Below, piece by piece: positions 1 through 7,181 of a stretch of DNA of 22,856 bases. Source of the DNA: a virus. The stretch covers positions 1 through 22,856 of IMG/VR virus record IMGVR_UViG_3300042904_000296. One strand, written 5' to 3'. Both the position numbers and the translations under genes were made by a program. Below the pieces are notes generated by a model. The model was not told the DNA's origin and made no database searches. It saw only the letters and a list, made by a program, of their open reading frames with translations. Every line of letters starts with the position of its first letter. Position 1 is the stretch's first letter.

Positions 1-332
1 CCGGATTGGTCGGCCAGCAACGTCCATCCCAGGATCGTCGAAGCGACGTGGATTTGCCGAGCGCCTTTGACTCCGCTGGTCAAGACAAGGCCGGACCCGT
101 CCACCGTGATTCCGATCGTCTCCACTCTGGCGTCGGCCGGAATCTGAGACATGACGGTGTGCGAATGCGGATCATCAGCCTTGCCGGCCAAAGCCGACAC
201 AAGTCCGGTGATGTCCGACTGCGCGTGCGTGTGAACCAGGTCGGCTTTTTCCGCCAACGCGGCTTCGATGTCGAATTCGTCCGAATCCGACCCTTCGTAC
301 GTTCGCGGAATGCCTGTTGGAAAGTCTTGCAT
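1..332 (-). CDS. Tail fibre protein, N-terminal part (runs off the window)
   Basis: An open frame starts at the ATG at 332 and continues off the left edge, so only the first 110 residues are seen. It begins MQDFPTGIPR. Residues 22-60 contain the pattern found in many phage tail fibres: an 'ALxxKAD' helix, then HTHAQSDITGL, then a second 'LAGKADDPHSHT' unit. The paired HxH elements (H34/H36 and H56/H58) resemble metal-binding histidines of trimeric fibre shafts. The following segment (IPADARVETIGITVDGSG) looks like the start of a beta-rich head domain. The start lies 4 bases after the stop of the DUF2793 gene, which fits operon order at the tail tip. The role in host recognition is inferred from the family. 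The C-terminal receptor-binding part is not in the window. Confidence 0.8.
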   Translation of the reverse strand, partial: MQDFPTGIPRTYEGSDSDEFDIEAALAEKADLVHTHAQSDITGLVSALAGKADDPHSHTVMSQIPADARVETIGITVDGSGLVLTSGVKGARQIHVASTILGWTLLADQS

Positions 333-336
333 GGTT

Positions 337-681
337 TCACGTCGTAGTGACCGTCTCCCAACCGCCCGTCTTCTGCACGATCAATTCGTCTTCGTCTTCG
401 ACGTACAAGACGGCTCCGACCGGGACGCTGGCGAACTTCCAACCGCTGACGTAGACGGCCAGCTTGCCATCCTTGTCGTCCCATGATCCGGTCCCGCCCG
501 TCGCGACGATGTAGGTGTCTCCCTGCGACGGCGAGCCGGGCGGCGTCGTCAGGTCGCGATCCTTGACCTTCGCGCCCATGATGGCGTCGATGAGGATCAA
601 CGCCTCGTTGTGCGTGACTTCCGATCCATCCTGGCCTTCCTCCAAGAAGGGCAAGGCCCATCGCGGCGTGTATTCAGGCAT
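337..681 (-). CDS. DUF2793-type phage tail protein
   Basis: This 114-aa protein matches the DUF2793 pattern seen near phage tail fibres. It starts MPEYTPRWALPFLEEGQDG, continues with EVTHNEALILIDAI, then a PPGSPSQGDTYIVATGGTGSW segment, and ends in a Trp/Gly-rich beta region (KTGGWETVTT). The lengths of the blocks and the order HNEAL, GDxYIV, W-DG-W are diagnostic. The start is supported by GGATTTGAAATG, which places GGA in Shine-Dalgarno position. It lies between a small hypothetical gene and the tail fibre gene. The family has no assigned biochemical function; a structural or fibre-attachment role is inferred from position only. Confidence 0.8.
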   Translation of the reverse strand: MPEYTPRWALPFLEEGQDGSEVTHNEALILIDAIMGAKVKDRDLTTPPGSPSQGDTYIVATGGTGSWDDKDGKLAVYVSGWKFASVPVGAVLYVEDEDELIVQKTGGWETVTTT

Positions 682-696
682 TTCAAATCCTCTTAA

Positions 697-936
697 TCAA
701 CCTTCTCGTTCTTTTCGGTATCGACGACGGGTCATCCGCAAAAGCCGCACTCCCTCCACCAATCCGCCGATGGCTTGGCAATAGCCGCCGCGATAAAAGA
801 CCTGCGTCCCTTCCTCCACCGCCGAACGATCCGCCATCGTCACCAACGCGATTCCGCCTGTCGGTCCCATGCGACGTTGCAAGGCGTCCACCAACCGCTC
901 CGTCTCCACCAAGTCCAACTCGTCGTCGGAAACCAT
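697..936 (-). CDS. Hypothetical 79-aa tail-region protein
   Basis: This small gene starts at the ATG at 936, preceded by GGAAGGTGTTTGAAATGG (a GGAAGG ribosome-binding site and the recurrent TTTGAAATG start context). The product begins MVSDDELDLVETERLVDALQ. It has an acidic N-terminus, a glycine-containing middle (MGPTGGIALVTMADRSAV) and a strongly basic C-terminus (RLLRMTRRRYRKEREG). The acidic N-terminal helix and the segment around residues 20-45 could be a small alpha/beta fold. It follows the tail-tip hub with a gap of 17 bases. I do not recognise the family. The longer reading frame upstream overlaps the hub gene and is not used. Confidence 0.7.
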   Translation of the reverse strand: MVSDDELDLVETERLVDALQRRMGPTGGIALVTMADRSAVEEGTQVFYRGGYCQAIGGLVEGVRLLRMTRRRYRKEREG

Positions 937-953
937 TTCAAACACCTTCCATG

Positions 954-3900
954 TTATGCTTCGGTAGGCTCGATCCAGAGCAACGGCGTGCCGGGATCGC
1001 CGCCCAACTTGCCGTCCAGGCCGCCCCAAATGATGACGCCTTCGGCGACGGCCATGATCTCGTCGATGACCTGCAACCATTTGGCCGGGGCGATTCGCAA
1101 GCCCTTGAGCGCGTCCGGCGCGGAAGGACTATAGTGCGGAGCCATGACGACGTACACGGGGCGAGGCGTGCCGCCGGCCTCCGTGTCGGCGTCCCTGCAT
1201 TCCTGCACGCGCCTTTGCATCGCGATCGCCCATGCGTCGATGTCATCCGTATAAACATAACAATCCGGGGCGAGGAATTGCAGCTTTTGGATGAATGGCG
1301 CTTGCTCCTCGTGCGCCGTCGCCATTTCCGATTCGTACGTCGGTCCCGAAGGTGTGGCGTGCGCGTACACCGAAGGCGGCCAAAGATAGCCGCCCATCGG
1401 GATCGGCGTCACCGTGTTGTCGGCCCATGAATCCTGCACTTCGTCCATCAAGTCGGCCATGAGCAAGGCGACGGCCGTCCGCTCGACGGAATCCAACGGG
1501 TCCGCGCCGATCGTCGGCTCGAACTCGGTCGCCTCCAAATCCCAAACCAAAATGTCGCTGCGGATCGGCGTCGGATTCCAATAGGCTTCGGCGGCGAAAC
1601 CGTGATGATGCAGGAAATCCTCTTCGCCCGTAGCGCCCAGCGCCGCGAATCGATAAGCGTCGCGAATGCGAGTTTCGTCGGCCGGATCGGTGTAGTCGGG
1701 AAAGCTGTTGGGGTCATCTTCCGCTGGATTGAAACGATTCAAGTTGGCGTCGTAGACCATGAACGCCACATCGAAGCCGAGCGGACGCATGTCCGGCATC
1801 CCGTCCCAAAAGCTCGCGTCATAGAAATTTTTGCCCGGCCAGCGGTCTTGTTGAATCCACCGGCTCAAGAGGCTCATGTTGAACGACGTGTCCTCATAGT
1901 CGTCGTCCGGCTCCAAAAGGCCGGAGCCTTCCACACCGCCCGGTTCTTCGGGGTCTTCCTCCTCCGGCGGCGGCTCGACATAAGCCGGCGTGTCGCTTTC
2001 AGGGTAGTAGACCGGATAAGAGGCGTTTCCCCGGCCGGGGTTGTCCAGATCGCGGTTGTCTTGATAAAGGACGACGTAGATCGGTTCGCCGGGCGTCAAG
2101 CCGTCCGTCGTCTGCATCGCCGCCGTGTAAGTCGCCTCCGCGTCGTTGGTGAGGATGATTCGCTTGTGCGAGTCGTCGGCCGTCCGGTAAATCCAAACCT
2201 CGTACTTCTCGCTCGGAGCGCCCATCGGAGCGCCCGACTTGCTGAACAGTTTGAAATACAACCGCGAACGACGAATCCAGGTGAAATGAAAATCGTCGGT
2301 CGCCGTGTCCCGCGTGATCTTGATCTGGCAGGGCGAAAAACACTTCAAAGGACGGCTGGTGCGAAGGATCGGACCTACTGCGTCCACATCGTCCCTCGTC
2401 GCTCCCTTCGGAACCGCCTTGTAATACTTCTCGACGTTGTGTTGGTCCTCGTCATAGCTCTTGGTGCGCACCGGCGGCACGCGGATCAAAACCACCTTGT
2501 CGCCGATGGCGTGTCCCGCCATGCGATCCTTGGTGTCCCGCCGGCCGCGAAGCAGCTTACGCAGCTTGTACGTCTTGGGGGCGATCAACTCCGCGTTGCA
2601 GAAGGCGACGATCTCGCCGGCTCCGTTGCTTCCCGTCGCGACGAACAAATGGTTCTGGCCGGCCAAGACTTCCAATTCCGTCTTGGTCGTCAATTCGCCT
2701 TCCAGCATTTCAACCGTCAAGCTGGTGCGGTCGTCCCAAATGTTCAAGGGACCGACGGCCGGCAGGGCGTCCACGGTTTCGCCCGCCATCGCCTCGCTTT
2801 CAAAGTCGATGTACTGGAACCACTCGCCGTCGGCGGCGATGGACTGATAGACCCGCACGCCTTTGAAAGTGATTTCCGGCTCTTGCAGGACGACGGCGCT
2901 GTAGAACCGACGATGCGGCGTGTCCGATCCCGGCAACAGCGGGATGTCCATCGGGATGAAATCGACGGTGGGGATGTCGTCCACACCCGGCTTCTGGATC
3001 ACCGGATCGTCCGCTTCGGCCGTGACCGTCAAAGTGTGGCTTTGCTCAGTGACGCCTTTGCATTCCAAGACGAAGTTGTGGCCTCGCGTGACGCTGGTGA
3101 CGCGGACGCGAACGATGCGGTTCCCGACCGGGAGATCGAGCAAGTCGGATTCGATGAATTTCAACTCGCTCGGCGGCATCGTCCAAGAAACATCGGTGTT
3201 CTCGGCGAACGATGACCAAAGCGAGCGGCGGGCGATCGTCTTGGCGTCGCTGGCCGACATGACGATCGGAAGTTCGATCGTGGCGATGTTCTTCGTCGGG
3301 GCGTTCAAGCGTCCATCGCCTTGAGCCTCTTTCTGAAAATCCGATTCGTAGTCGATATAGCTGACGACGACCCGCTGCGGCAAATCAAGGTCGGGATTCT
3401 GCGTCCGACTCACCTTGCGGACGACTTCCCCGCCTTCTTCCCTCGCCGCCAGCATGTCGGCCGAAACGAGTTGCGGCGTGAAATCCTTCCGCTTTCGGAA
3501 ATACAAGACCCCATCCCGCTCCTGCGCCACGAATTGAAACGCGAGCATCAAAGGCTCAAGCAATTTCAAAGGCGACTGCGGACCCGCCGTGCTGTAGCCG
3601 ACCACTTCCTCGCCTTGAAGCCAAATGGCGTCGATGTCCGTCGCGGCCTCCCGGCCGGAGCGGGACCAGATGGCTTCGACGGCTTGGGAGACGAGCGCTT
3701 GATCGGACTTGCGGACCTGGGCGTTGATGTTCGGGACTCGGCCGCCGAACTCGTTCAAGGCCAATTGCTCGATGACGAAATAAGCGGTGCCTCGATAAGC
3801 CGGGACTTCCCCGACGCCTTCAGCCGCCTCCATCAAGGGATCGGGAAGCTGGCCGAGCGTGCCTTGATAGACCGTGATTGCGGTGCAGTAGGCGGTGTCG

Positions 3901-4043
3901 GCGACGCCGTTCTCGTAGATCACGATCGAGTCGGCCCAAATCTTGTCGATGGCGACAATCGGACCTTCGCAGACCGCGACCGCCAGATCGACGAAATAGC
4001 TTCGCCGAACGACCGTTTGCCCGCCACCGCCGCCTAGTCCCAT
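954..4043 (-). CDS. GTA-like tail-tip hub protein with C-terminal TIM-barrel-like domain
   Basis: This 1029-aa protein corresponds to the main part of the large tail-tip (host-specificity J-like / rcc01698-like, Phage-tail_3) protein. After the glycine-rich start MGLGGGGGQT, residues 15-45 carry the SYFVDLAVAVCEGPI and IWADS motifs. Residues 83-110 carry the characteristic AYRGTAYFVIEQL...FGGRVPNI segment. Residues up to about 640 fit hub and fibronectin-like domains. An acidic proline-rich linker lies at about 689-708. The region from about 715 to the end looks like a glycoside-hydrolase-type barrel, with VWDLEATE near 828, a YLWPPS segment near 886 and AEGVIIWGG near 1003. This C-terminal part resembles the stand-alone protein at 19691-20644. 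In relatives the N-terminal piece encoded by the preceding gene is fused to this protein. The start follows TAGGAGTTTGAAATG. Confidence 0.85.
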   Translation of the reverse strand: MGLGGGGGQTVVRRSYFVDLAVAVCEGPIVAIDKIWADSIVIYENGVADTAYCTAITVYQGTLGQLPDPLMEAAEGVGEVPAYRGTAYFVIEQLALNEFGGRVPNINAQVRKSDQALVSQAVEAIWSRSGREAATDIDAIWLQGEEVVGYSTAGPQSPLKLLEPLMLAFQFVAQERDGVLYFRKRKDFTPQLVSADMLAAREEGGEVVRKVSRTQNPDLDLPQRVVVSYIDYESDFQKEAQGDGRLNAPTKNIATIELPIVMSASDAKTIARRSLWSSFAENTDVSWTMPPSELKFIESDLLDLPVGNRIVRVRVTSVTRGHNFVLECKGVTEQSHTLTVTAEADDPVIQKPGVDDIPTVDFIPMDIPLLPGSDTPHRRFYSAVVLQEPEITFKGVRVYQSIAADGEWFQYIDFESEAMAGETVDALPAVGPLNIWDDRTSLTVEMLEGELTTKTELEVLAGQNHLFVATGSNGAGEIVAFCNAELIAPKTYKLRKLLRGRRDTKDRMAGHAIGDKVVLIRVPPVRTKSYDEDQHNVEKYYKAVPKGATRDDVDAVGPILRTSRPLKCFSPCQIKITRDTATDDFHFTWIRRSRLYFKLFSKSGAPMGAPSEKYEVWIYRTADDSHKRIILTNDAEATYTAAMQTTDGLTPGEPIYVVLYQDNRDLDNPGRGNASYPVYYPESDTPAYVEPPPEEEDPEEPGGVEGSGLLEPDDDYEDTSFNMSLLSRWIQQDRWPGKNFYDASFWDGMPDMRPLGFDVAFMVYDANLNRFNPAEDDPNSFPDYTDPADETRIRDAYRFAALGATGEEDFLHHHGFAAEAYWNPTPIRSDILVWDLEATEFEPTIGADPLDSVERTAVALLMADLMDEVQDSWADNTVTPIPMGGYLWPPSVYAHATPSGPTYESEMATAHEEQAPFIQKLQFLAPDCYVYTDDIDAWAIAMQRRVQECRDADTEAGGTPRPVYVVMAPHYSPSAPDALKGLRIAPAKWLQVIDEIMAVAEGVIIWGGLDGKLGGDPGTPLLWIEPTEA

Positions 4044-4052
4044 TTCAAACTC

Positions 4053-4412
4053 CTATTTGCCGCCGACTTCCTCTTCGTCGGTCACTTCCCGCGTATTGCC
4101 GAGCCAGATCACTTGTCCCGGCACGCGGACGGCGCGGCCAAGGCAGAAGTGCATGGGCGTCCCGGCGCTGGCCGTCATAAATCGCAAGTCGTCGATTCGT
4201 GGACCCTGCAAGCTGCCGGAGTCCTTGCCGAACAGGGCGGGGAACACGAATGTCTGGTCGATGAACGATCCAGCGAATCCCAAGACGGTTCCGCCGATCG
4301 CGGAGCCGATCGTGGCGGCGGCGATCGAAGTTCCGAAGATGGAAACGGCTCCACTGCCGGCGATCGCGCCGCCGATCAATGATCCAAGGGGAGCCAGCGC
4401 CAGCACGGCCAT
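4053..4412 (-). CDS. Tail-tip protein N-terminal module, encoded as a separate gene
   Basis: The 119-aa product starts MAVLALAPLGSLIGGAIAG and consists of a Gly/Ala-rich helical segment (residues 1-50), an FIDQTFVFPALFG segment, then GPRIDDLRFMTASAGTPMHF and GRAVRVPGQVIWLGNTREV. This is the standard N-terminus of GTA-like tail-tip hub proteins, where 'GPR..DL..TAS.EG..I....GR.R..GQVIW' is followed directly by a Gly-rich linker and the hub. Here the reading frame ends right after EEEVGGK. A new gene then begins MGLGGGGG 9 bases later. The Ala/Gly-rich N-terminus could be mistaken for a membrane segment but is typical of the family. The start has the context GAGGGTTTGAAATGG and the gene is joined almost without gap to the NlpC/P60 gene. 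Confidence 0.8.
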   Translation of the reverse strand: MAVLALAPLGSLIGGAIAGSGAVSIFGTSIAAATIGSAIGGTVLGFAGSFIDQTFVFPALFGKDSGSLQGPRIDDLRFMTASAGTPMHFCLGRAVRVPGQVIWLGNTREVTDEEEVGGK

Positions 4413-4413
4413 T

Positions 4414-4842
4414 TCAAACCCTCACGTTATGAAACCGAAACGATCCCGCCAACCGCCTCATCCAACCCGCGTCCAAGCCGTTCTCGACCACGCGGCCGAT
4501 CGAGGCGTGCGTGTGGATCATGCCGTACGCGGACTTGATCCCCGCGTGCGTGGCTCGCCCCGGCCGGCGGGTCCAGAACACCAGCACGTCGCCTGGTTGC
4601 GGTTCGGCCACCGGGATCAACCATCGGCCAAGCTCATCCATGAGGTCCAGTCGCGAAGCGTGCCGATCATAATCGAGCCGGTCCTTAAATGGGGTTTTGG
4701 TAAATTGGGCAAGGTGAATCACCAAACCCACACAATCCATTCCCAAACCCTTTTTGCGGCCCTGATGATGATAAGGCGTACCCAAGCACGCCTTGGCCTC
4801 CAAAAACACGCTGGCGAGGCTGATAGGGCCATTGCCGGGCAT
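4414..4842 (-). CDS. NlpC/P60 family tail-associated cell-wall peptidase
   Basis: This 142-aa enzyme has the NlpC/P60 signature. The catalytic cysteine is C37 in GLGMDCVGLV, the catalytic histidine is H99 in RATHAGI, and the third polar residue is probably H110 or H112 in MIHTHASIG. The N-terminal ACLGTPYHHQG block and PQPGDVLVFW (residues 81-90) are also typical. Phage members of this family cleave peptide bonds in peptidoglycan stem peptides during entry and sit at the tail tip. Placement between BR0599/DUF2163 and the tail-tip protein is the standard GTA-like order, which supports the assignment. The stop TGA of this gene lies inside the TTTGAAATG start context of the next gene. Length is normal for the family. 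Confidence 0.88.
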   Translation of the reverse strand: MPGNGPISLASVFLEAKACLGTPYHHQGRKKGLGMDCVGLVIHLAQFTKTPFKDRLDYDRHASRLDLMDELGRWLIPVAEPQPGDVLVFWTRRPGRATHAGIKSAYGMIHTHASIGRVVENGLDAGWMRRLAGSFRFHNVRV

Positions 4843-4843
4843 T

Positions 4844-5038
4844 TTAAGTCCTCACCATCAAGGCCAAATGGGCGGCGCAGATCGCCACGGCGAAAAAGAA
4901 GGCGACGCCGGCATTGAACCAGAAACGATGATTTTTGTGGTGCAGTAGCCGGTCCCGCTGATTCACGATGGTCCAGACGAGGAACCAGACGGTCACGAAG
5001 TCGATCAGGTCCAAGACGATGAAGAAACTGGTTCTCAT
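4844..5038 (-). CDS. Small two-helix membrane protein, possible holin-like
   Basis: The 64-aa product has two clear hydrophobic segments: residues about 5-26 (FFIVLDLIDFVTVWFLVWTIV) and about 39-62 (ending FFFAVAICAAHLALMV). They are separated by a short basic loop (NQRDRLLHHKNHR). The ATG overlaps the stop of the BR0599 gene by 4 bases (ATGA) and the stop lies one base before the NlpC/P60 start (TAAAATG), so it is tightly coupled to both. Two-helix membrane proteins next to a peptidoglycan hydrolase are often holins, but this peptidase looks tail-associated, so a holin role is only a guess. A role in superinfection exclusion or membrane passage during entry is equally possible. I do not recognise a specific family. 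Confidence 0.72.
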   Translation of the reverse strand: MRTSFFIVLDLIDFVTVWFLVWTIVNQRDRLLHHKNHRFWFNAGVAFFFAVAICAAHLALMVRT

Positions 5039-5892
5039 CCTATCGGCCCTCGAATCATGGCGTCCGTGCCAATCAGGAATGGAAATCCTCCGAAGTTCGC
5101 CACGTTGTCATATTCCTTGCACGTCGAAAGGCGCAGGTCGCAGCCGGGATAGATTTCAAACGAGTCGCCCACTTCGATTGCATAAGGCGTTTCAAGCGCG
5201 AATGAAATCTGCCCGCCTGCGGTCGAATTGAAGACTTCATGTCGCAAGCCGGCGTTGTCGCCGGTCGTCCACACCACTTCGCCATAGTCGAAATAACCGT
5301 CCACGCCGTCGAGCGTCGGGGCGGTGAACACGCGATTCGACTCCTGCACGCTGCCGACGCTGGCCGTCTGCACCAACGTCTCTTTGGGATAGCGGCAAAC
5401 TTCGTCGCCGAACACATGGTCGCAATCGCGGGAATAGACCCTTCCCACGTCCTTGCGAAGCCAAGCCGGCTGACCGGAGAGTTGGGCTTTCCACATTTCA
5501 GCGGTGTAGGTGACGCCGGTGATGTAGTAGATGTTCTTTTGAAAGAATCCGGCGTGAGGATGGCGATGATCGACAAGAAGCTCGACGATCATGGCGTTCT
5601 GATATTTCCCGGCCGCCAAGTCGTCGTCGGTGATCGACTCGTCGGCGATGATGCCGACCGCCTCCAAATTGTGTTCGCGGACGCCGGCTTGCTTTTCCCG
5701 CGCGCTGGCGTCGAAGCCGCCGGCCGGAACATAGCTTTCCTCGGTCGTAGCGTAAGTGAACCGGAGCGGGGCGTTATGATCGGTAAAAAGGAAAACCTCT
5801 CCATCCGTCCGCTCGATCCGCCAAAGCGAGGCGAAGCGATGCACCTTGCGGAGAAGCAGACCTCTCATCGTTTCCGACAACGCCAACGGCAT
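5035..5892 (-). CDS. Phage BR0599/DUF2163 family tail protein
   Basis: The 285-aa protein beginning MPLALSETMRGLLLRKVHRF matches the BR0599/DUF2163 tail family found between DUF2460 and NlpC/P60 genes in GTA-like tails. Recognisable blocks are WRIERTDGEVFLFTDHN, FTYATTEESYVPAGGFDASA, a block 'LEAVGIIADESITDDDLAAGKY', RDCDHVFGDEVCRY in the middle, and a C-terminal GDSFEIYPGCDLRLSTC...F.NVANFGGFPFL. The Cys residues in the CDH, EVC, GCD and STC blocks are the conserved pattern; they resemble an iron-sulfur or zinc-binding cluster reported for tail-tip proteins of this group. I chose the internal ATG at 5892 because the longer frame overlaps the preceding gene. TGAAATG joins the two genes. Confidence 0.85.
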   Translation of the reverse strand: MPLALSETMRGLLLRKVHRFASLWRIERTDGEVFLFTDHNAPLRFTYATTEESYVPAGGFDASAREKQAGVREHNLEAVGIIADESITDDDLAAGKYQNAMIVELLVDHRHPHAGFFQKNIYYITGVTYTAEMWKAQLSGQPAWLRKDVGRVYSRDCDHVFGDEVCRYPKETLVQTASVGSVQESNRVFTAPTLDGVDGYFDYGEVVWTTGDNAGLRHEVFNSTAGGQISFALETPYAIEVGDSFEIYPGCDLRLSTCKEYDNVANFGGFPFLIGTDAMIRGPIG

Positions 5893-5893
5893 T

Positions 5894-6154
5894 TCATTCG
5901 CCCTTGTAATGGACTTTCTTGATCCAGGCCGTCCGAGTTCCGTTTTTGGCTGACTTGGGCAGACGAACATGGACATGCAAATCCATGCCCTGTTGCGATC
6001 CGCCCAACTTCGTCACCGGGATGTAGGTGCGGCCTTTGACGAACTTGATCTCCGACTTGGGAAGCTCGATCGTCTCCTTGCCCTGGACGCCATCCAAGGT
6101 GAATTCGCAGTTCTCGCCCGAATCGGCCGTCACGGTTCCATATGCCAAACCCAT
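5894..6154 (-). CDS. Hypothetical 86-aa tail-region protein
   Basis: The product begins MGLAYGTVTADSGENCEFTL and appears to be a small all-beta protein: alternating hydrophobic residues, IELPKSEIKFVKGRTYIPVT, then MDLHVHVRLPKSAKNGTR and a basic end. The start at 6154 is chosen because the upstream gene stops at 6156 and the junction reads GGAGTTTTGAAATGG, with GGAG in ribosome-binding position. The in-frame extension upstream would overlap the glycosyltransferase. It sits between a glycosyltransferase and the BR0599 gene, where GTA-like tails normally have nothing, so it may belong with the glycosyltransferase as an accessory pair. I do not recognise a family. Confidence 0.68.
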   Translation of the reverse strand: MGLAYGTVTADSGENCEFTLDGVQGKETIELPKSEIKFVKGRTYIPVTKLGGSQQGMDLHVHVRLPKSAKNGTRTAWIKKVHYKGE

Positions 6155-6155
6155 T

Positions 6156-7181
6156 TCAAAACTCCGTTCGTTCGATCCATTCCTTCCGCCATCGGAACAC
6201 TTCAAATTCCAACGGAAGGCTGGGGATCATGGTCTGCTCGTCATGCGATTGCGCGTTGTGCCGAAACAGTTTCTTTCCACCTTTCGGACGCAAGGTGAAC
6301 TTGTCCTTGCACCGATGCACGAACGCCGCCCGGCCATCCATGTCGTATTGTAGCAGCGAGTGGCCGACCATGCACCAGCGATGCGACGGCATGGAGTACG
6401 GAGTTTGAAAATACCTCCACGCCAGGGCGAAGGATTCCTTGTCGCCCCAAAACAATTTGTAATACCAATCGCTGTGATCGTTGATCCAATCCGCCAAGGC
6501 GAGTTGCCGCCAATGACGTTCGGTGTCCACGATCATCTGGCCGCTCTCAAAGCTCCATTGAGGCTTGTCGTCCACGCCGAGCGCGCGCCAAGTCGCCGGA
6601 GCCAGATCGTGCGCTTCGTCGTCCGGCCAAAACATCGCCCCGTCGCCTTGGGACATGTATTTGAAAAACAATCGCTGAACCGGTTGGACCGGATAGCAAT
6701 CGGCGTCCAGATACAGAACATGACGGGCGGCGGACTGACGCAGGGCGAATGGTTTCAAATGCCAACCACCGAAATTGCGGCGACAGGATCGGCAACCGCC
6801 ATAGGCTTGAGCGTTTCGGAGATGGACTTTCAACTCATCGAACAATTCCCATTGTGGCTCGGTCGGCATCTCCCCACGATCGCCCATGTAGAACACTTCG
6901 ATCCGACCTGTGAATCCAAGATGGCGTACGGCCTTGGCGACGATCCAAGCGCCCATCAAATAATCCCCGCCGCCGCAGATCACGACGCCGAAGCCATCCT
7001 TGTTCAAATAAGGACCATTCAAGCCGGCGGCGAATCGATTCATTTCCAAGACGTGAGCCAATTGCACGTTCCGCCAACCAATCGACGCCTTCGGCCATTC
7101 CTCGCCGGGAAGGGGAGGACGTTCGATCAAGGGAATGATCGCCTCGACCGGAGTGTTTCGTCGAACGTCGGAATATTTCAC
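6156..7181 (-). CDS. Glycosyltransferase, putative mannosyltransferase-like, GT-A type
   Basis: The 341-aa product resembles nucleotide-sugar-dependent glycosyltransferases of the MNN1-like mannosyltransferase type. An N-terminal beta-alpha unit (GVVICGGGDYLMGAWIVAKA) is followed by IEVFYMGDRGEMP, then GGWHLKPFALRQSAARHVLYLDADCYPV, which contains the DxD motif D159-A-D161 expected to bind the metal and sugar nucleotide. FESGQMIVDTERHW (about 211-224) matches the acceptor-side motif of the group. I chose the GTG at 7181 because its GTGA overlaps the TGA stop of the preceding gene by 4 bases. The ATG at 7265 would overlap that gene by 88 bases. There are no membrane segments, so it should act in the cytoplasm. 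The donor, the acceptor and the sugar are unknown. It may decorate tail proteins or host surface glycans. Confidence 0.78.
   Translation of the reverse strand: MKYSDVRRNTPVEAIIPLIERPPLPGEEWPKASIGWRNVQLAHVLEMNRFAAGLNGPYLNKDGFGVVICGGGDYLMGAWIVAKAVRHLGFTGRIEVFYMGDRGEMPTEPQWELFDELKVHLRNAQAYGGCRSCRRNFGGWHLKPFALRQSAARHVLYLDADCYPVQPVQRLFFKYMSQGDGAMFWPDDEAHDLAPATWRALGVDDKPQWSFESGQMIVDTERHWRQLALADWINDHSDWYYKLFWGDKESFALAWRYFQTPYSMPSHRWCMVGHSLLQYDMDGRAAFVHRCKDKFTLRPKGGKKLFRHNAQSHDEQTMIPSLPLEFEVFRWRKEWIERTEF

Noticed and set aside
1602-3215. 537-codon plus-strand open frame opposite the tail-tip hub
   Set aside because: It is the antisense shadow of a well-supported hub gene. The translation is rich in Arg/Val/Asp without recognisable domains, and no ribosome-binding site or neighbouring plus-strand gene supports it.
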